The position numbers were made by a program, and so were the translations under genes. This document shows, piece after piece, positions 55,452 through 64,000 of a DNA stretch of 64,000 bases; position 1 is the stretch's first letter; each line of letters starts with the position of its first letter. The DNA comes from Phaeodactylum tricornutum CCAP 1055/1 (taxonomy: Eukaryota > Bacillariophyta > Bacillariophyceae > Surirellales > Neidiaceae), in NCBI RefSeq assembly GCF_000150955.2, contig NC_011689.1:1-64000 (forward strand), in the 5' to 3' direction. The notes under the pieces were generated by a model that was not told the origin of the DNA, did no database searches, and saw only the letters and a list, made by a program, of their open reading frames with translations.

Positions 55452-56293
55452 ATTCCCAGGGACTCGGAGCCAGTCAGTGCGCACCAAGGAAGGGACGAAC
55501 GACGAAGCCAGCAGAGAAGGTAGGCAGGAATCGAAGCAGGGATTACGGTGCCTTTCAAGGAAGGTACGACCCGGCGGAGTAACGAGAGAGGGTAAAAGGA
55601 CTCTTCCTTATTAGTTGCAATCGCTGACAGTGAGCGTTCTACCGTTAGTTCTCACAGCCGATCCGAGTTTGTGAACCTTGGTAGAAAAAGTAGGTACTTG
55701 TCGTGGTTGTCGTGAAGAACGAGATGTCTCGGGAGTATCCGTATCACCACCAACCCTTTGGAAGAATCTTGGCAGCCTCTCAGTCTTGTGGACGCTGCCG
55801 GCGTTTAGGAGTCGGCTTGATTTAGGGAGCGGACAGGACCATCCGTTGCGATGTTGGAGGGATACACATGAATGTATTTCCTCGTCTGTGTCCATTTCGA
55901 AAATGCATGTCCATCCCATTGTGCAAGAGTCATTCGGGAGAATAAACAGTTAGTTACATTCATTCCAATTAGGACCACCAGGGCAAGATAGAAACCGTTC
56001 ATTTATAGAGGAAGACACAAGAGAGGCAATTTGTTCAAGCAGATGTCAAATTCGTGTTCCCCCTACCCTACTCTTGATTTGGGCAACAAGATCTGGCCGC
56101 CACGCTATCTTTCCATCTTTCCGTCCGTCCCTTCTTCCCATCCCAATCCGTCCGAGGCAAACAAAATTTCCTTTCCGGTCGACCATGACAATCTCACCGT
56201 CATACTCACTTGTCAATCTGGAATTGCGTTCGGACTCGACCTTGTTCAATACCATCGATCATCACGCTCGATAACAGTAACTACCACGGAAAC
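55452..56293. promoter_or_regulatory. Divergent promoter region, membrane protein and CWF19L1 genes
   Basis: 842 bp with both neighbours transcribed outward. It contains CGCTGACAGTGAGCG (55622-55636) and ATAACAGTAACTACC (56271-56285) just before the CWF19L1 start. Open frames across it look like shadows. Confidence 0.5.
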
Positions 56294-58864
56294 ATGGCAT
56301 CGTCGGTATCCGGCAAACTGAAAGTCTTGTTGTTTGGCACGGTGGGGGACGAAACGGACGCCTTGATCGAGAAAGTGGCAGCCCTGCACGGCAGCAAGGC
56401 GGGACCCTTTGACGCTGCCTTTTGTGTAGGACCCGTGAACGTAGCCCGTCTGCTCCAAAACGAACGGACTCTGACCATTCCCACCTATCTGCAAGACGAT
56501 TCGTTACGTGAGGAACCAAACCCGTCCTCACCAAAATCTGATTGGAACCACAACGCTCCGGAAGACTGCAACCAAAATTTCGTACCACTCGCTGAGAATC
56601 TGTATTTATTGCGCACTCCAGAGCACCCTGCCGCCGCCAATGTGTGGAGTCTATCAGTGGCGCCCCGCAAACCCGCCCTGGTAGTAGTTGCGTGTCCCGC
56701 ACGCTTCCGCGTCGACCAAACCACCGTCGCCCAACCCTTGCTCGATCAACTCCGTCACGTTTCCTATACCGGATGCGACTTGTTGCTGACTACAGAAGCT
56801 CCGCAAGGCATGGAATCAATTATTGGCTCGGAATCCGTAACACCGTCGTTTCCAACGCCCGGATCGGCCCTCGCCGTCTCCTACGACGTGGCCGAAGTCG
56901 CCTTGTTGGCACGGGCCCGTTACCACGTGGTGCCATCCCCCAACGGACTCTTTCAACAATCACCCGCCTTTGCCCATTTGTCCGCCACGACCCATACCAC
57001 CAATACCCTTCATGTGGGTCGCGTCCTGACGCTCGGACCGGTACAGCCCGTGACGGACTGGAAAATCGCCCCCAAAACTCACAAATTCGTTCACGCCCTG
57101 GGACTACAACCCCTCCACCAACAATCGATTACGGAGCAGCAAGGTCAACGACCCGCACACGTTTTGACCAATCCCTTCACCGACACTGCCTATCAAAGGG
57201 ATGGTCCTCCCAGCACGAACGGTGGCCACAATAGCGGACTTTCGGAAGCCAGTGCGCGCCGCATTCTGGCGGAAGAACAGCACAAACGATCCGGCGGAGA
57301 TCCGTCCCAACGATGGAGTAGTACAGGTCCCCACCGTCCCAAACGATCGAGGGAAAACGACTACCAGGAACAGAACGTCGACCTAACATGTCGTACGCTC
57401 TTTTTGCACGGCCTGCACAAGGACGTATCCGGACAATTGCAAAGCGCCACTGGCGGGGATCAGGTACTACTGCAAGCATTGGCTAGCTTCGGAGCCGAGC
57501 AAATTCGACGACCGCCGCAAGCCACGACCAGCAGTTTTTGTTTTTGTGAATTTGGAACACACGACCAAGCTCTCCAATGCCTGCAAACCCTGGGCGGAAG
57601 TTTGACCGTCCACGGTGTGCTCCTCACCGTCAAGTGGGCCACCACTGTGAACGCGGCCACCGGCCCGGATGGATCCAATCCGAAACGTCAACGTCTCACC
57701 GAACCCGAAGCCCGTGAATCGTCGACTATACACTATAAGCTACCCCCACAGATGCTGAACGGTCCGAATTCTCCTTCTCACGAAACCGTCGCCGAAACCC
57801 TACGGACCTGGATGGAGCATACGTTGGAATACGCTTTGGCGTCAGAAGATGACACGGACCACGCCACACCCACCGTCCAGGCCGCGGACGAACCCGCTTT
57901 GCAAGTCCAAAAGCGCCTACCGTCCGACGAAGCCATGACGTTTGGGTTTTTGGATTTTGCCTCGCACGCTGCGGCCAGTATGGCTTTGGCGACATTAACG
58001 GGCAGTACGGATGGAGGTCGAGTGACAATGGAGAATGCCAAACGCGTTCCCGAGGTATTCAAATCGCTGTGGGGCGGGAGTGCGGCGGATACGCAGCCGT
58101 TGTATTTGAACTGGGCGCGCCCGAAGGAAGCGGACGTGCACAATATTATTGAAGATGCTTCCGGTTTTAAATTTGAGCGTCGCCATTTCCCTGCCGATGC
58201 ACGAAAGGATTGCTGGTTTTGCTTAGCCAGTGAAGCTTGTGAAAAACATTTAATTACGGGAGTGTATCAAAGTTGCTACGCGGCAATGCCCAAAGGTCCA
58301 GTGCATCAAGGGCACGTTTTGTTGATTCCGGTGAAACACAGCAGTCAAGGAGCATTGAAAGATTCAATCGTTGCCCAAGAAATGGATGCACTCAAGTCAA
58401 AACTAAGAAAACACGCATACAGTGTCTACGATAGCGATTTATTTGTGTTTGAACGCGCCATTCAGACAAAGGGCGGTTATCATACCCATGTGCAGTGTGT
58501 TCCGGTTCCCAAAAGGTCGGGTATTCAGCTGCAGTCCACCATGATTGCCCAAGCGCGAAAGACCGGAATGCAATTGCGCGAACTTACCTCCGATCTCGCG
58601 CTCGCGGCCATGTTTACCGATGAGGATAACGAAGGGGGCTACTTTTATGCGGAAATACCGCTGGCGGGAACGGATTTCAAGCGCTTTCTATACAAAGCGG
58701 ACGGTCAGGGACAGACTCCACTACAATTTGGCCGGGAAGTTATCGCAGCTGTCCTGGGTAAACCCAGCCTAGCACATTGGAAGTCCTGTCTGCTAGACAG
58801 AGAAGAAGAGACTGCAATGGCATCATTGTTCCGTGAATCTTTTGAAAAGTTCTGTTTAGATTAG
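56294..58864 (+). CDS. CWF19L1/Drn1-like protein with RRM-like segments
   Basis: 856 residues from the ATG at 56294, no intron. The N-terminal 270 residues resemble the metallophosphoesterase-like domain of CWF19L1 (KVLLFGTVGDETDALIEKV, FDAAFCVGP, ENLYLLRTPEHP). The C-terminus holds the CwfJ-type HIT-like domain: DCWFCLASEACEKHLI (from 639), GHVLLIPVKH, FERAIQTKGGYHTHVQCVPVP (His730) and the terminal CwfJ-2 part (GYFYAEIPL, FGREVIAAVLGKP). Between them, about 366-450, CRTLFLHGL...FCFCEFGTHDQALQCLQTLGG...LLTVKWA reads as an RNA-recognition motif, with a second weaker one at about 540-610 (FGFLDFASHAAASMALATLTG...LYLNWARP). Yeast Drn1 binds the lariat-debranching enzyme Dbr1. I infer a role in intron turnover or splicing. 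Confidence 0.85.
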   Translation: MASSVSGKLKVLLFGTVGDETDALIEKVAALHGSKAGPFDAAFCVGPVNVARLLQNERTLTIPTYLQDDSLREEPNPSSPKSDWNHNAPEDCNQNFVPLAENLYLLRTPEHPAAANVWSLSVAPRKPALVVVACPARFRVDQTTVAQPLLDQLRHVSYTGCDLLLTTEAPQGMESIIGSESVTPSFPTPGSALAVSYDVAEVALLARARYHVVPSPNGLFQQSPAFAHLSATTHTTNTLHVGRVLTLGPVQPVTDWKIAPKTHKFVHALGLQPLHQQSITEQQGQRPAHVLTNPFTDTAYQRDGPPSTNGGHNSGLSEASARRILAEEQHKRSGGDPSQRWSSTGPHRPKRSRENDYQEQNVDLTCRTLFLHGLHKDVSGQLQSATGGDQVLLQALASFGAEQIRRPPQATTSSFCFCEFGTHDQALQCLQTLGGSLTVHGVLLTVKWATTVNAATGPDGSNPKRQRLTEPEARESSTIHYKLPPQMLNGPNSPSHETVAETLRTWMEHTLEYALASEDDTDHATPTVQAADEPALQVQKRLPSDEAMTFGFLDFASHAAASMALATLTGSTDGGRVTMENAKRVPEVFKSLWGGSAADTQPLYLNWARPKEADVHNIIEDASGFKFERRHFPADARKDCWFCLASEACEKHLITGVYQSCYAAMPKGPVHQGHVLLIPVKHSSQGALKDSIVAQEMDALKSKLRKHAYSVYDSDLFVFERAIQTKGGYHTHVQCVPVPKRSGIQLQSTMIAQARKTGMQLRELTSDLALAAMFTDEDNEGGYFYAEIPLAGTDFKRFLYKADGQGQTPLQFGREVIAAVLGKPSLAHWKSCLLDREEETAMASLFRESFEKFCLD

Positions 58865-61288
58865 AAAATTGTGTTTTACAGCTAACATAAATTTTGTCTG
58901 ACACTTGCTCGAAAGGCATAGCGCCAAAAAGAAGGAAAATTTGCCTTGCCACCCCGCATCGTTTCCCGCCTATTTTCCAAACAAGGCTTACATCAATAAG
59001 TCTGGCAGCAATTCCTGTCCACGATTGTAGAAGAGCGGATTTGGTAGCCATTTTGAACACATGAACCACAAATTAGCTTTTATCACAGCAATCTCCAATG
59101 AAGTTGCTTTCCACTTATCTTTACCATTATGCAGAAAATACCTTTTTTGGGCAACTTCACAGTCGTTCGGTATGCGAAGCATGGCCGACCTCCAAATCTC
59201 TATTTCATGCAGACATTCCCGGGGATCAAGTAATCCGCACTCGAGCGAAGACTTCAGCCTTTTTGCATGTTTCATTTTTCGCGTTTCTGTACTTTCCATC
59301 GTTTCGCAGCATGCGTGCGCCCCTCGTCTGAGGAATATTTACTGTCAGTAAGTGGAAACACCATGCAAATCGAGTTTCGACTGATGGAGGCAACACCAAA
59401 CCGTCATGTGTCAAGCTTGGGTGGGCAACTCAATCAGCATTCTCTCCACATCGAAATGAAAATAAAGGGAGCCGTTCTACTATCGCTGCTAATGAATCTT
59501 GAAATGACGCAGACATCAAAATGATTAGCCTTCTGGAAACGTTTGCTGCCAATGCCCACTGATTGAGCCTATCGCGTCAAGAATGATGACACTGGCCGAA
59601 AACATCATTCACTGTCAATCTGAAGCAATTTGATTGATTGGTACTGGTAGTTGTGACCTCAGGGTTCCCAGCTGACGTTGTTTTATTTTTGGACGTATAT
59701 GTATGATCCAAGCATTTCGATGAACCTCCAAGGCATCTGTATCTGCATCTGCTGCCCTTGAATTCCCTCGGAGATAAGATTGAGACCAATAGACTCTTAC
59801 GGAAATGCCCAGCGGTTTTTCGGCTCGCTCGATAAATCCTTTCTTTTGGGTTGGGACGAAAGATAAGGCTATTCTGAGGTAGCATGGCGCAAACAGCCAA
59901 GCAAACACAATCTGGTTGACTCGAGCACTCTTTTCATGGCCTCGTTTCAGAAACTTCATAATCATCATCTCTGTACATCGAAAAATTCAATCAAGAAAGC
60001 TCGAACTTTGAGAATGAAGGATGTTACGATGCACCAAACGTGCAAATTCCGTACCGTCGGCACTTGAAACAAACATCCTTCAGTAAGCGAGGCTTGGCAA
60101 TCTACTGGTGCGCAAGATGGCCGAGAGGTTCTAGAAGAAGATAAACAGCCTTTCGAGCAGAGCGGTTTGACCCTATCAATCGTTTCAGCTCTGCGATAGC
60201 GCAGGCAGGTTTACTCTTGTATGGGTTTATCGCATTCGATCTCCTATGCATGGATGCAATCCTTTCAAGGAGCTCACATTCAAACATGACACTGACGCCC
60301 CCACCGGAATTCCGATTTTCAGCGTGTGCTGGGTTAAAGAAATCCCTACACACCTAGACAAGGATGAAAAGCTCTCCTAGCCCACAGTTTCCGGTCTTTC
60401 AACTGTCCAAAATCCCGAAATCTTCAATCAAAATGTCTTTTTCTTTAAACCCGATTTACGTTTGTGGTCATTGAGCCTATGGATACGACTTTCTTACGAA
60501 ACCGAGAAAGTCTACTGGGATGCCGTCCGAATGGCGCATCCATTTACATGATCAAGTGATGGAATCTGATCTCTAGTGTTCACTTCATATGACCGAAGTA
60601 TTATCTACACACTAATACCACTACCAGTTCTCGTTTCCCCGTTGTTCGCAATTGCCATGTGGGACCAACAACAAGCACCCTTCTCGTTTGAGGATTGTCT
60701 TCAGGACGTACCATTAGATGCTATGGAGCCTACCTTGCATAGAGCATGGTACGTATTGCACGGAATAGATGATAGAAGGTTTTAGACTGGATTTATAAGC
60801 TCTCCTCTGCTGGTGACTTTCGTTAATTTTAATTTTTTTTGTTTCTGATGACAATGAATGACCAGGAACAAAAAGTTGGACAAATCCATTAGTGTCTCAT
60901 CGTAGAATCTCTAGAATAATAGTAGGAACAAGAGGGGCATAGAGGAGACAAATTGCTCTCAACTTTTCCATTGCAAAAAGAAATGGTTAGTAAGCTCTCG
61001 GTCATTACGATTAAAGACATTGACAAAAGCACATTTTTGTTTGCAGTTAGTATGATCGCTGATAGCACAGCTCTTCCCTCTAGGCTTTGCACAAGCAATC
61101 ATTGATAAATTGCTTGCATGAGGACAGTGTGATTCTCTTTGGCAAGCAAAGGTTGACAGTAATCTTTGAGCTTATGTTAGTCAAAACACGAGAGAAACTT
61201 GACAAAAAGCCTACCATATGCTATGACTTCACCATAAAGAACGTGATTTGCAGAATCACCTCGCAATTAGCTAGTATTGTGTGTATTG
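58865..61288. other. Intergenic, 2.4 kb, no gene seen
   Basis: The largest gene-free stretch before the window's end, between the convergent stops of CWF19L1 and HSF copy 5. AT-rich with only short open frames on both strands. CATTCACTGTCAATCT (59605-59620) and TTTACTGTCAGTAAG (near 59338) occur. No RNA gene or element end was recognised. Confidence 0.5.
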
Positions 61289-62389
61289 CTAATCAAGGTC
61301 AACATCGTCCAGGAATAACGCCATGTCAGCTGTTTCCCTCGGGGCCATTTCAAGATCAACAGAAGGTGGAGATTCATCCTTACTTCCGCTTTTCACGTCA
61401 TCTGGCGTGCTGCCAATGCTACTTGTCCCTGGTTTTGGAGTAGAAAGATTGCTGTTCCGACGCGGTCGCTTGGAGGGTGAAGGCTTTGTGTCACCTTGTG
61501 ATGAAGGCAAACGAGCGGCTACAGACGATCCCGCTACCTCGGGTACCGACATAATCGGCAGTCGATTCCGAAGTCGTTGTCGATCCTCAGGAAACAGCTC
61601 GTAGTAGATCTCTTCAGTTGTTTTCTCTTCTACCGACCGCTCCCGGGGTCCCGTATTTTGAGCAACTGGCAGAGCTCCGCTACGGATGAGAAGCGAAGGT
61701 ATGTCGCGGACCAACGAAGCAGAATCCTCATTTCCTGAAATAATGTTGGCCGTCGGCTCATTCTCCGATTCTGAGTCTGACCTTGCCAAACTTCTCCTCG
61801 CAGCATTTGCTACGGTAGCAAACGAATCGATTATGGGCTGATTAACAGGGGGCAGTGCTGCAAAATCCGGCTCCATTTCTGGGATTGTGCTTTGACGCAC
61901 CTCGTTTCCATTTATTCTTAGCCGGTGAATATGATGACAAAGCGATGGACGACCTCGAAGAAAGAGTTCATGGTAGTAGGAACCCCGATCCGGTCCTTTG
62001 CGGGTTAGCCGAAGAAAACCATAGAGGTTTAACTGACGCTGAAATGAAGCAAATTGCGACTGATGACGAAAGTATGTTGGCATTATATCCTTTGTGAACC
62101 GATCGCGTTGATGGATTATGAAAGCACGGCCATGAGGGCACCACGATATTACATTTTCATAGTCCTCAACAGGTGCTTGTTCCAAAAGTCTATGCAGAAC
62201 AATCGGGAACCGGGACTTCGACGGCGCCCGCGTTTGTGTTGGTTGCTTGGGATCATCTTTTACTTCTTTCAAAACCTCCGGGGTTGACAGAGTTGCGAAA
62301 TCTCGATATGGCAACCTATTCAAACCCGTTTCTGGACCATCTGAAGCCTGATTATGTAAAGGACGACGAATCGGCGGAGTGTGGCTCAT
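61289..62389 (-). CDS. Heat-shock-factor family protein, HSF copy 5 (intronless)
   Basis: 366 residues in one exon. The DNA-binding domain spans 60-160: FPIVLHRLLEQ, VISWCPHGRAFIIHQ, YFRHQSQFASFQRQLNLYGFLRLTRKG, DRGSYYHELFLRGRPSL. It differs from copies 1-4 by lacking both introns, by YFRHQSQF in place of WFRQTKF, and by a long Pro/Ser tail with a basic SKRPRRN nuclear signal (about 310-316) and an acidic, bulky C-terminus (MALFLDDVDLD) that looks like an AHA-type activation motif. It is therefore a separate HSF subgroup, closer by eye to the conventional YFKH type. Expected nuclear transcription factor. Confidence 0.9.
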   Translation of the reverse strand: MSHTPPIRRPLHNQASDGPETGLNRLPYRDFATLSTPEVLKEVKDDPKQPTQTRAPSKSRFPIVLHRLLEQAPVEDYENVISWCPHGRAFIIHQRDRFTKDIMPTYFRHQSQFASFQRQLNLYGFLRLTRKGPDRGSYYHELFLRGRPSLCHHIHRLRINGNEVRQSTIPEMEPDFAALPPVNQPIIDSFATVANAARRSLARSDSESENEPTANIISGNEDSASLVRDIPSLLIRSGALPVAQNTGPRERSVEEKTTEEIYYELFPEDRQRLRNRLPIMSVPEVAGSSVAARLPSSQGDTKPSPSKRPRRNSNLSTPKPGTSSIGSTPDDVKSGSKDESPPSVDLEMAPRETADMALFLDDVDLD

Positions 62390-64000
62390 TTCAACCTTGC
62401 ACTTGGCAAATGAAAGAACATCCGAGGATCTTAGATTATCGCTGAGGGATTGCTTGTGCTGAATGCATTTGATTTGTGTACTCTACACAAATTGCCCATA
62501 GTTTGCAGATCAAAGCAACGTTTGCAAACACTATATGGCTGATAATCCTAAGGTGGGAGTACACACGCAGACAGCGCACGGTTATCACGTCGAGAGAGTC
62601 TTGTGTTCGGGAGCTTTTTTGAACCCCAAAACCGGTGGATAGTCTCAAGACCCATAGACAGAACCTTATGCAAAATTTGAAAACTTCCTAAATAGTTGTT
62701 TATGAGAGGACTTTCACACGCCTTTCCATAATTATCAAACAGATGCAGTTGATATTTGGATTGTGTACAAAGAAATATATTCAATACAGAAATCAACTGG
62801 AATGAAATTTGTGTAAAATAGTGGACCGGAAGGTGCCAACTTAAGTGGGTATGAAAGATATTATAAATATCCAGAAGACAGAATCACGAATAGGACATCA
62901 TTAATGGTGGCGGTCGTTTGTTCGATGAGTTGACCATGATTCAAGCGGCTCCGATTCAACCGTAGTCTTATATGGGCTTATGCGATCCATATCCCTGTCT
63001 GGTGTCGAATTTCGCTGCATATACATGGAACTGCCCGATTCCACTAGCACAGCTCTGAAATTCTTCTGGGAGTTGTTGTTGGCAGTACAAGTAAGATCTA
63101 TGGGGCCGGGCCTTTCCGTTATCCACGACAAGCACAAGATACCCCCTAACAATGAACACTTTTGGTGTAGGACCACCCTTTCATTGTTGGAGGTTCGGAA
63201 GGAGCCAGCTAGCTCAAGGGGCACTCTAGAGGTTGTTATTGTGGATGCATGCCACAATCTACGCTGCTGAATATAGAAACTTCCCGATATATGCGAGCAC
63301 AGCGGCATTGTCGCTTATCAGTGAAAACTACAGGCAAAATTGGTGGCGTCTGAAACGAACTCGTACTTTAGTTGGTAGCATAACTGCAGTGCCGGAATAC
63401 TTGACTGTTAGTTTATTGATTGCGATAGGCAAGTATGGGGGTTTTCTACACAATCCAAAGGAAAGCAGTGACCTCTCGAGGGTAGTCTCCACGAGCCGCA
63501 CGGAAATACGGCGGATGGGCTCTAGCGTAGGAACCCCTTACCCATCCTAGCTCTAAATGGGACACGATTGCCATAGCTGCAAATTCCATATATGTATCGC
63601 TTGTATATTCTTTCAGCAACACCGTTTTCGAGGCTTTTTGTTCAGATATATAAAGGGCAATTGCCAAATAAAGCCATTCGCAAGACTAAAAGTTTTCTAA
63701 ATATTTTTCTATAAGTACTTGGACGACACTCTAGTAATAGAGAGCAATACTGTTCAGCAACGAAAAGACTTCACTCTCAGACATTCTCACCGAACAGAAA
63801 GCTATTTTATATCTAAAAACATCTGGAATATATGGTCATTCGTGCTCAGCTGGAAATCACCACACTTCCCAAATCCTGACTGTGGAGTCACATATTATAC
63901 TCCTTACAGTTAGCGAGTTCCATAACGTCGAAATAGCCTATTTTTGCCTCTCTTAACACAATCTGACGCCAGATGCCTCAACGGCTATGCTTGTTATTAT
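62390..64000. other. Gene-free stretch to window end
   Basis: 1.6 kb upstream of HSF copy 5 without a supportable gene. TACAGTTAGCGAG occurs at 63905-63917. Around 63640-63690 a TATATAAAG and an AATAAAGCC lie about 20 bp apart, a layout seen in LTRs, but no matching partner or coding part is found, so it is not called as an element. Confidence 0.45.

Noticed and set aside
60576-60785. Small frame with MWDQQQAPFSFEDCLQDV
   Set aside because: Reads more protein-like than its surroundings, but 42-69 residues without any supporting signal is too little.
62901-63308. 135-codon minus-strand frame and overlapping plus-strand frame
   Set aside because: Neither resembles a known protein, and they overlap in opposite directions in an AT-rich stretch.
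63540-63700. LTR-like TATA plus AATAAA layout
   Set aside because: No second copy, primer-binding site or coding part was found in the window, so a solo LTR cannot be supported.

Overview
The window starts at a chromosome end. Bases 1-281 are an uninterrupted CCCTAA telomere array on the C-rich strand, so position 1 is the tip and the rest is subtelomere grading into ordinary gene-bearing sequence. The organism looks like a pennate diatom, very probably Phaeodactylum tricornutum or a close relative. The grounds are compact genes with 0-2 introns of 71-192 bp with GT..AG ends, proteins with a signal peptide followed by the A|F junction and basic transit peptide of secondary red-type plastids, a cell-surface protein with long PSxxPS repeats, a swollen family of heat-shock-factor (HSF) genes, and small diatom-type families. 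This assignment rests on recognition, not on a database search.

Layout. 1-1.3 kb: telomere and a decayed Ty1/copia fragment. 1.4-3.5 kb: a GT92 glycosyltransferase gene with a frame break. 3.95-6.7 kb: a dead piggyBac-like DNA transposon with recognisable terminal inverted repeats. 7-12.9 kb: a small secreted or plastid protein, a nuclear-looking protein with a SUMO-interacting-type motif, and a surface protein with a duplicated six-cysteine domain plus PS-repeats. 14.2-20.6 kb: a 2,097-residue THADA/Trm732 homologue. 21.3-25.5 kb: a membrane protein with a SAM domain and a TPX2-like microtubule protein. 26.7-35.4 kb: three HSF genes on the same strand with identical splice positions, with a Ser-rich motif protein between the first and second. 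36.6-46.4 kb: Rab GTPase, a plastid-type precursor, an unrecognised conserved-looking protein, a secreted Ser/Gly-rich protein, patatin-like lipase, a plastid-type tRNA adenosine deaminase and a bromodomain/NET protein. 47-64 kb: two more HSFs, a small plastid precursor, an alpha/beta hydrolase, a second protein with the VSFxxIxIRxY motif, truncated haemoglobin, a four-helix membrane protein and a CWF19L1-like splicing factor carrying RRM-like segments. The last 1.6 kb holds no gene I can support.

There is no operon logic here. The genes are independent nuclear genes, many in divergent pairs sharing 0.4-1.3 kb promoters. Themes are transcriptional regulation (five HSFs, bromodomain protein), tRNA and RNA processing (THADA, TadA-like, CWF19L1) and plastid import. 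A short motif of the ACTGT/ACAGT type recurs in most of the intergenic gaps and is the best candidate for an undescribed shared signal.
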